Part shown: one piece after another, positions 39,353 through 41,733 of the stretch
Layout: each line of letters opens with the position of its first letter
Position numbering within the stretch: position 1 is the first letter of the stretch
Assembly (NCBI GenBank): GCA_934365155.1
Contig: CAKRMZ010000009.1
Location: 1-41,733 of the forward strand
Direction of reading: 5' to 3'
DNA length: 41,733 nucleotides
From: an uncultured Eubacteriales bacterium
GTDB lineage: Bacteria; Bacillota; Clostridia; Oscillospirales; CAG-272
Program-made: the position numbers and the translations under genes
Notes under the pieces: model-generated
What the model was told of the DNA's origin: nothing
The model's database searches: none
The model's input: the letters and a program-made list of their open reading frames with translations, nothing else

Positions 39353-39381
39353 TTGACGGGCCATGGGGAATATGATATATT
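39353..39381 (+). promoter_or_regulatory. Promoter of the CPBP-mutY operon
   Basis: TTGACG (39353-39358) and TATATT (39376-39381) are 17 bp apart, 59 bp before the CPBP start codon. It is divergent from the pspC promoter. Confidence 0.65.
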
Positions 39382-39440
39382 GAGTATATGTTTAAATGCA
39401 TCAAAAAAGCATATTGAAATGAAAGGGAAGATAGCGGGGC

Positions 39441-40412
39441 ATGGATGAATATAATGTAGTGAAAAAAGCCAAAAAAGCATACAGCAGAGTTGGCACGGCG
39501 ATTTTTGTGATGATCTTGACTGCTTTGGCTTCAGAATTGATATGGATTTGGATCATGCAGAAAACCATGCTTTTCCAAAATTCTTCGATTAAGCTATGGA
39601 TTACGAGCTTTTTGCCTTTATATCTGATTGCTTTTCCGGTCGGGATGGCAGTGCTTCGCGGAACTGCGGCCGAGTCTCCGAGAAAGCAGCCCTTGGGATT
39701 CGGGAAATTTTTCTCGTTGCTGGCTGCTTGCTTTCCGCTCATGTACGTGGGAAACATCATCGGGAATTTATTTTCCGACATTCTGTCAAACGGGAATGCA
39801 GAGAATGCCCTTGATACGTATATTGAAAGCGGATGGATCCCGCGTGTTTTGTTCATGGTGATTTTAGCGCCGATTTTAGAGGAATTCATTTTCCGTAAAA
39901 TGGTAATTGACCGAATTTGGCAATACGGGGAAAAAATAGCGGTTGTTACTTCTGCGCTGATTTTTGCTCTTTTTCATATGAATTTGTTTCAGTTTTTTTA
40001 TGCACTTGGGATCGGACTGATATTTGCATATGTTTATCTCAGGACCGGGAAACTGCGGTATACAATTATAATGCATGCTTTTTTGAATTTTTTAGGGTCG
40101 GTTGTGGCGCCGATTATAATTTCTTTATTAAATTCCGACAGTGTAAAGCAGTTTATGCAGGATGGCGGACAAACCCTAAATCTTCCGTGGGAGCTTGCTG
40201 TTCTTTTCGGTTACATGCTGGCAATGCTTGCCGTTAACATTGCCGGGATTATATGCTTGATTTACCGATGCAAACGGATGGTATTTTTGCCGACGGAGCA
40301 AAATCTTCCGTCCAATTTACAGGTATCTGCGGCATATTGGAATGTCGGCATGATTTTATATGTAACATTAAGCATCTTTATGATGGCTATTTCCGCTTTT
40401 TCAAATGGGTAA
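39441..40412 (+). CDS. CPBP family intramembrane glutamic endopeptidase
   Basis: The 323-residue membrane protein has about eight hydrophobic segments. The active-site motifs of the CPBP (Abi, Rce1-like) family are complete: Glu147-Glu148-x3-Arg152, Phe175-x3-His179, and His212-x3-Asn216. Such proteases process prenylated proteins or peptides at the membrane or give bacteriocin immunity; the substrate here is unknown. The ATG at 39441 follows GAAAGGGAAG. mutY follows after 6 bp, so they are co-transcribed. Confidence 0.88.
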   Translation: MDEYNVVKKAKKAYSRVGTAIFVMILTALASELIWIWIMQKTMLFQNSSIKLWITSFLPLYLIAFPVGMAVLRGTAAESPRKQPLGFGKFFSLLAACFPLMYVGNIIGNLFSDILSNGNAENALDTYIESGWIPRVLFMVILAPILEEFIFRKMVIDRIWQYGEKIAVVTSALIFALFHMNLFQFFYALGIGLIFAYVYLRTGKLRYTIIMHAFLNFLGSVVAPIIISLLNSDSVKQFMQDGGQTLNLPWELAVLFGYMLAMLAVNIAGIICLIYRCKRMVFLPTEQNLPSNLQVSAAYWNVGMILYVTLSIFMMAISAFSNG

Positions 40413-40418
40413 ACTAAA

Positions 40419-41480
40419 ATGAATCATTGGAATGTTTTGAAGGATATTCCGGAGCCTTTGCTGAGTTGGTATGCCGAACATGCGCGTGTCCTCCCTTGGC
40501 GAAGCTCAAAAGACCCTTACGGGGTTTGGATTTCGGAGGTCATGCTTCAGCAGACACGTGTGGAGACAGTGATTCCGTATTATCTGCGCTTTTTGCAGCG
40601 TTTTCCGAATATAACTTCTTTGGCCGAAGCAGACGAAGCCGTTCTTTTAAAGCTTTGGGAGGGATTGGGATATTACAGTCGGGCCCGAAATCTTAAAAAG
40701 GCTGCTCAGAAAATACGGGATGATTTCAACGGCGTTTTTCCCAGTCAGTATGATGCGCTTTGTAAACTTCCGGGAGTTGGAGAATATATTGCCGGCGCTG
40801 TGGCTTCCATCGCATTTGAGTGCCCCGAACCGGCAATCGACGGAAATGTACTCCGTGTAGCGGCAAGGCTTTGCGACTGTCGCGAGGATGTGACGAAAGC
40901 GGCTGTCAAAAGAGAACTCAGAGAGGCTCTGAAAAAAATATATCCGAAAGGACATTGCGGCGATTTTACGCAAAGTTTAATGGAGCTCGGCGCAATTGTT
41001 TGCATACCGAACGGAATGCCGTATTGTGACATATGTCCTTTGAACAAATATTGTTTGGCGCAAAAAAACGGAACGGTTATGCAATTGCCGCAAAAACCGG
41101 CGAAGAAAAGTCGGCGTCTTGAACAGCGATGTGTATTTTTGTTGTATTTTAACGGGAAGGTCGCTTTGAGGCAACGAAGTGAGAAGGGGTTGCTTGCCGG
41201 TATGTGGGAATTCCCGAATGTTATGGGGGATATAGATGATCCGTCAGTGTGCGATTTTTTGAATGCTGTCGGAATTTGCCGGGATCGTTTGAAATTCATC
41301 GGCAAGACCGGACACGTATTTTCTCATGTCGAATGGACGATGAGCGGATATGAAGCGGAGTGCCCGGCAGCGTATGAGGATTTAAAATATGTTTCGCTGG
41401 ATGAGATGAATGCCTTTGCCATTCCGTCTGCATTTCGATTTTTTGAAAAATACTGCCGACAAAGCGGAAAAATAAAGTAA
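40419..41480 (+). CDS. mutY: Adenine DNA glycosylase MutY
   Basis: MutY removes adenine mispaired with 8-oxoguanine. The 353-residue enzyme has the catalytic Glu40 (SEVMLQQTRV), the helix-hairpin-helix LPGVGEYIAGAV, the catalytic Asp141 (DGNVLR), and the [4Fe-4S] cluster ligands Cys195, Cys203, Cys206 and Cys212. The spacing of the first two ligands is seven residues instead of the usual six. The C-terminal NUDIX-like domain (from about residue 230) recognises 8-oxoG. No in-frame stops or frame changes occur. A strong terminator follows. Confidence 0.95.
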   Translation: MNHWNVLKDIPEPLLSWYAEHARVLPWRSSKDPYGVWISEVMLQQTRVETVIPYYLRFLQRFPNITSLAEADEAVLLKLWEGLGYYSRARNLKKAAQKIRDDFNGVFPSQYDALCKLPGVGEYIAGAVASIAFECPEPAIDGNVLRVAARLCDCREDVTKAAVKRELREALKKIYPKGHCGDFTQSLMELGAIVCIPNGMPYCDICPLNKYCLAQKNGTVMQLPQKPAKKSRRLEQRCVFLLYFNGKVALRQRSEKGLLAGMWEFPNVMGDIDDPSVCDFLNAVGICRDRLKFIGKTGHVFSHVEWTMSGYEAECPAAYEDLKYVSLDEMNAFAIPSAFRFFEKYCRQSGKIK

Positions 41481-41484
41481 AAAG

Positions 41485-41524
41485 AAAGCGCAGGAACGTT
41501 TTGCAGCGTTCCTGCGCTTTTTCT
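41485..41524. terminator. Bidirectional terminator between mutY and the WG-repeat gene
   Basis: AAAGCGCAGGAACG (41485-41498) and CGTTCCTGCGCTTT (41507-41520) form a 14 bp stem with an 8-nt loop. T residues follow on the plus strand and A residues precede it, so it can stop transcripts from both sides. Confidence 0.85.
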
Positions 41525-41542
41525 TTTTATTATTCGGGAGAA

Positions 41543-41733
41543 TTATTTTTTCATTTTGGAAAAAATTTGCCATCCGAGCGCGTCGGAAAAAGCTGTAATT
41601 GTCGCGCCGGAACAATTCGATATATAATCAAATGCAAACGGCAGTACAATGTTTCCCTCTGTGTCAATCATTCCGATCTTTCCGTCTTGAAAGCCCAAAA
41701 CGGCAAGTCCTTCATAAATAGGCAGCGCAAAAC
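41543..41733 (-). CDS. WG-repeat protein, C-terminal end (partial)
   Basis: The last 63 codons of a minus-strand gene are in the window, ending with a TAA at 41545-41543. The visible protein contains LAVLGFQDGKIGMIDTEGNI followed by VLPFAFDYI, the repeating unit of WG (KWG-like) proteins, then a short tail ending in IFSKMKK. These proteins are usually secreted or surface-bound beta-propeller-like proteins of unknown function. The start is outside the window. Confidence 0.75.
   Translation of the reverse strand, partial: FALPIYEGLAVLGFQDGKIGMIDTEGNIVLPFAFDYISNCSGATITAFSDALGWQIFSKMKK

Noticed and set aside
40995..41060. Seven-residue spacing of the first two MutY cluster cysteines, considered as damage to the iron-sulfur site
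   Set aside because: All four cysteines are present and this longer spacing appears to be a normal variant in Clostridia MutY proteins; the rest of the enzyme is intact.

Overview
The window comes from a low-to-mid GC Gram-positive bacterium of the Bacillota. It is most probably class Clostridia and, as a guess, the Oscillospirales/Ruminococcaceae. The evidence is the uninterrupted S10-spc-alpha ribosomal order with adk-map-infA inside it, the TSCPD (TIGR03905-type) protein, zinc-binding forms of S14, S4, L36 and L24, strong AGGAGG ribosome binding sites, sigma-A type promoters, and many accessory families typical of gut Clostridia. The assignment rests on gene content only.

Layout. 1-1565 (minus): a phospho-sugar mutase cut by the window edge and a small TSCPD protein. 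1566-2267: an AT-rich stretch, then a strong promoter (1835-1863) and a leader of about 390 nt with several hairpins. 2268-17844 (plus): the superoperon rpsJ, rplC, rplD, rplW, rplB, rpsS, rplV, rpsC, rplP, rpmC, rpsQ, rplN, rplX, rplE, rpsZ, rpsH, rplF, rplR, rpsE, rpmD, rplO, secY, adk, map, infA, rpmJ, rpsM, rpsK, rpsD, rpoA, rplQ. It ends at a strong, probably bidirectional terminator shared with galE (minus). A tRNA-Trp gene follows with its own promoter and terminator, then a P-loop kinase-like gene.

20131-30339 (minus) is an accessory region. It holds three TetR-family repressors (24571, 27882, 29734), each behind a promoter overlapping or next to an inverted repeat. The first heads a run of a decayed cysteine-rich KTR gene, a DUF998 membrane protein, a ClpP paralogue, a GNAT acetyltransferase, a Vat/CatB-type xenobiotic acetyltransferase, and an odd chimeric gene whose N-terminus is CatA-like and whose C-terminus is the tail of the GTPase RsgA. 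The second heads an intact KTR gene, a flavodoxin, a small Cys-rich protein, a membrane protein and an uncharacterised protein. The third is translationally coupled to a membrane protein and is followed by an ICMT-type methyltransferase. The first two modules share the order TetR - KTR - terminator hairpin, so they look like diverged copies. Farther downstream on the same strand lies a YczE-like membrane gene behind a possible attenuator.

30537-34399 (plus) is an apparent operon of a small membrane protein, an SPFH/zinc-ribbon protein, a TFIIB-type zinc-ribbon protein and a TPM-domain protein. It resembles the Bacillus ydjGHI membrane-stress genes but has no pspA. 34684-39175 (minus) carries pspC followed by two ABC exporter pairs. 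39441-41480 (plus) carries a CPBP membrane protease and mutY, ending at a terminator shared with the C-terminal end of a WG-repeat protein (minus).

The most unusual points are the CatA-RsgA chimera, a ClpP inside a drug-acetyltransferase operon, the duplicated TetR-KTR modules with one pseudogene, an infA gene whose only well-placed start is CTG, and the possible attenuator before the YczE-like gene.
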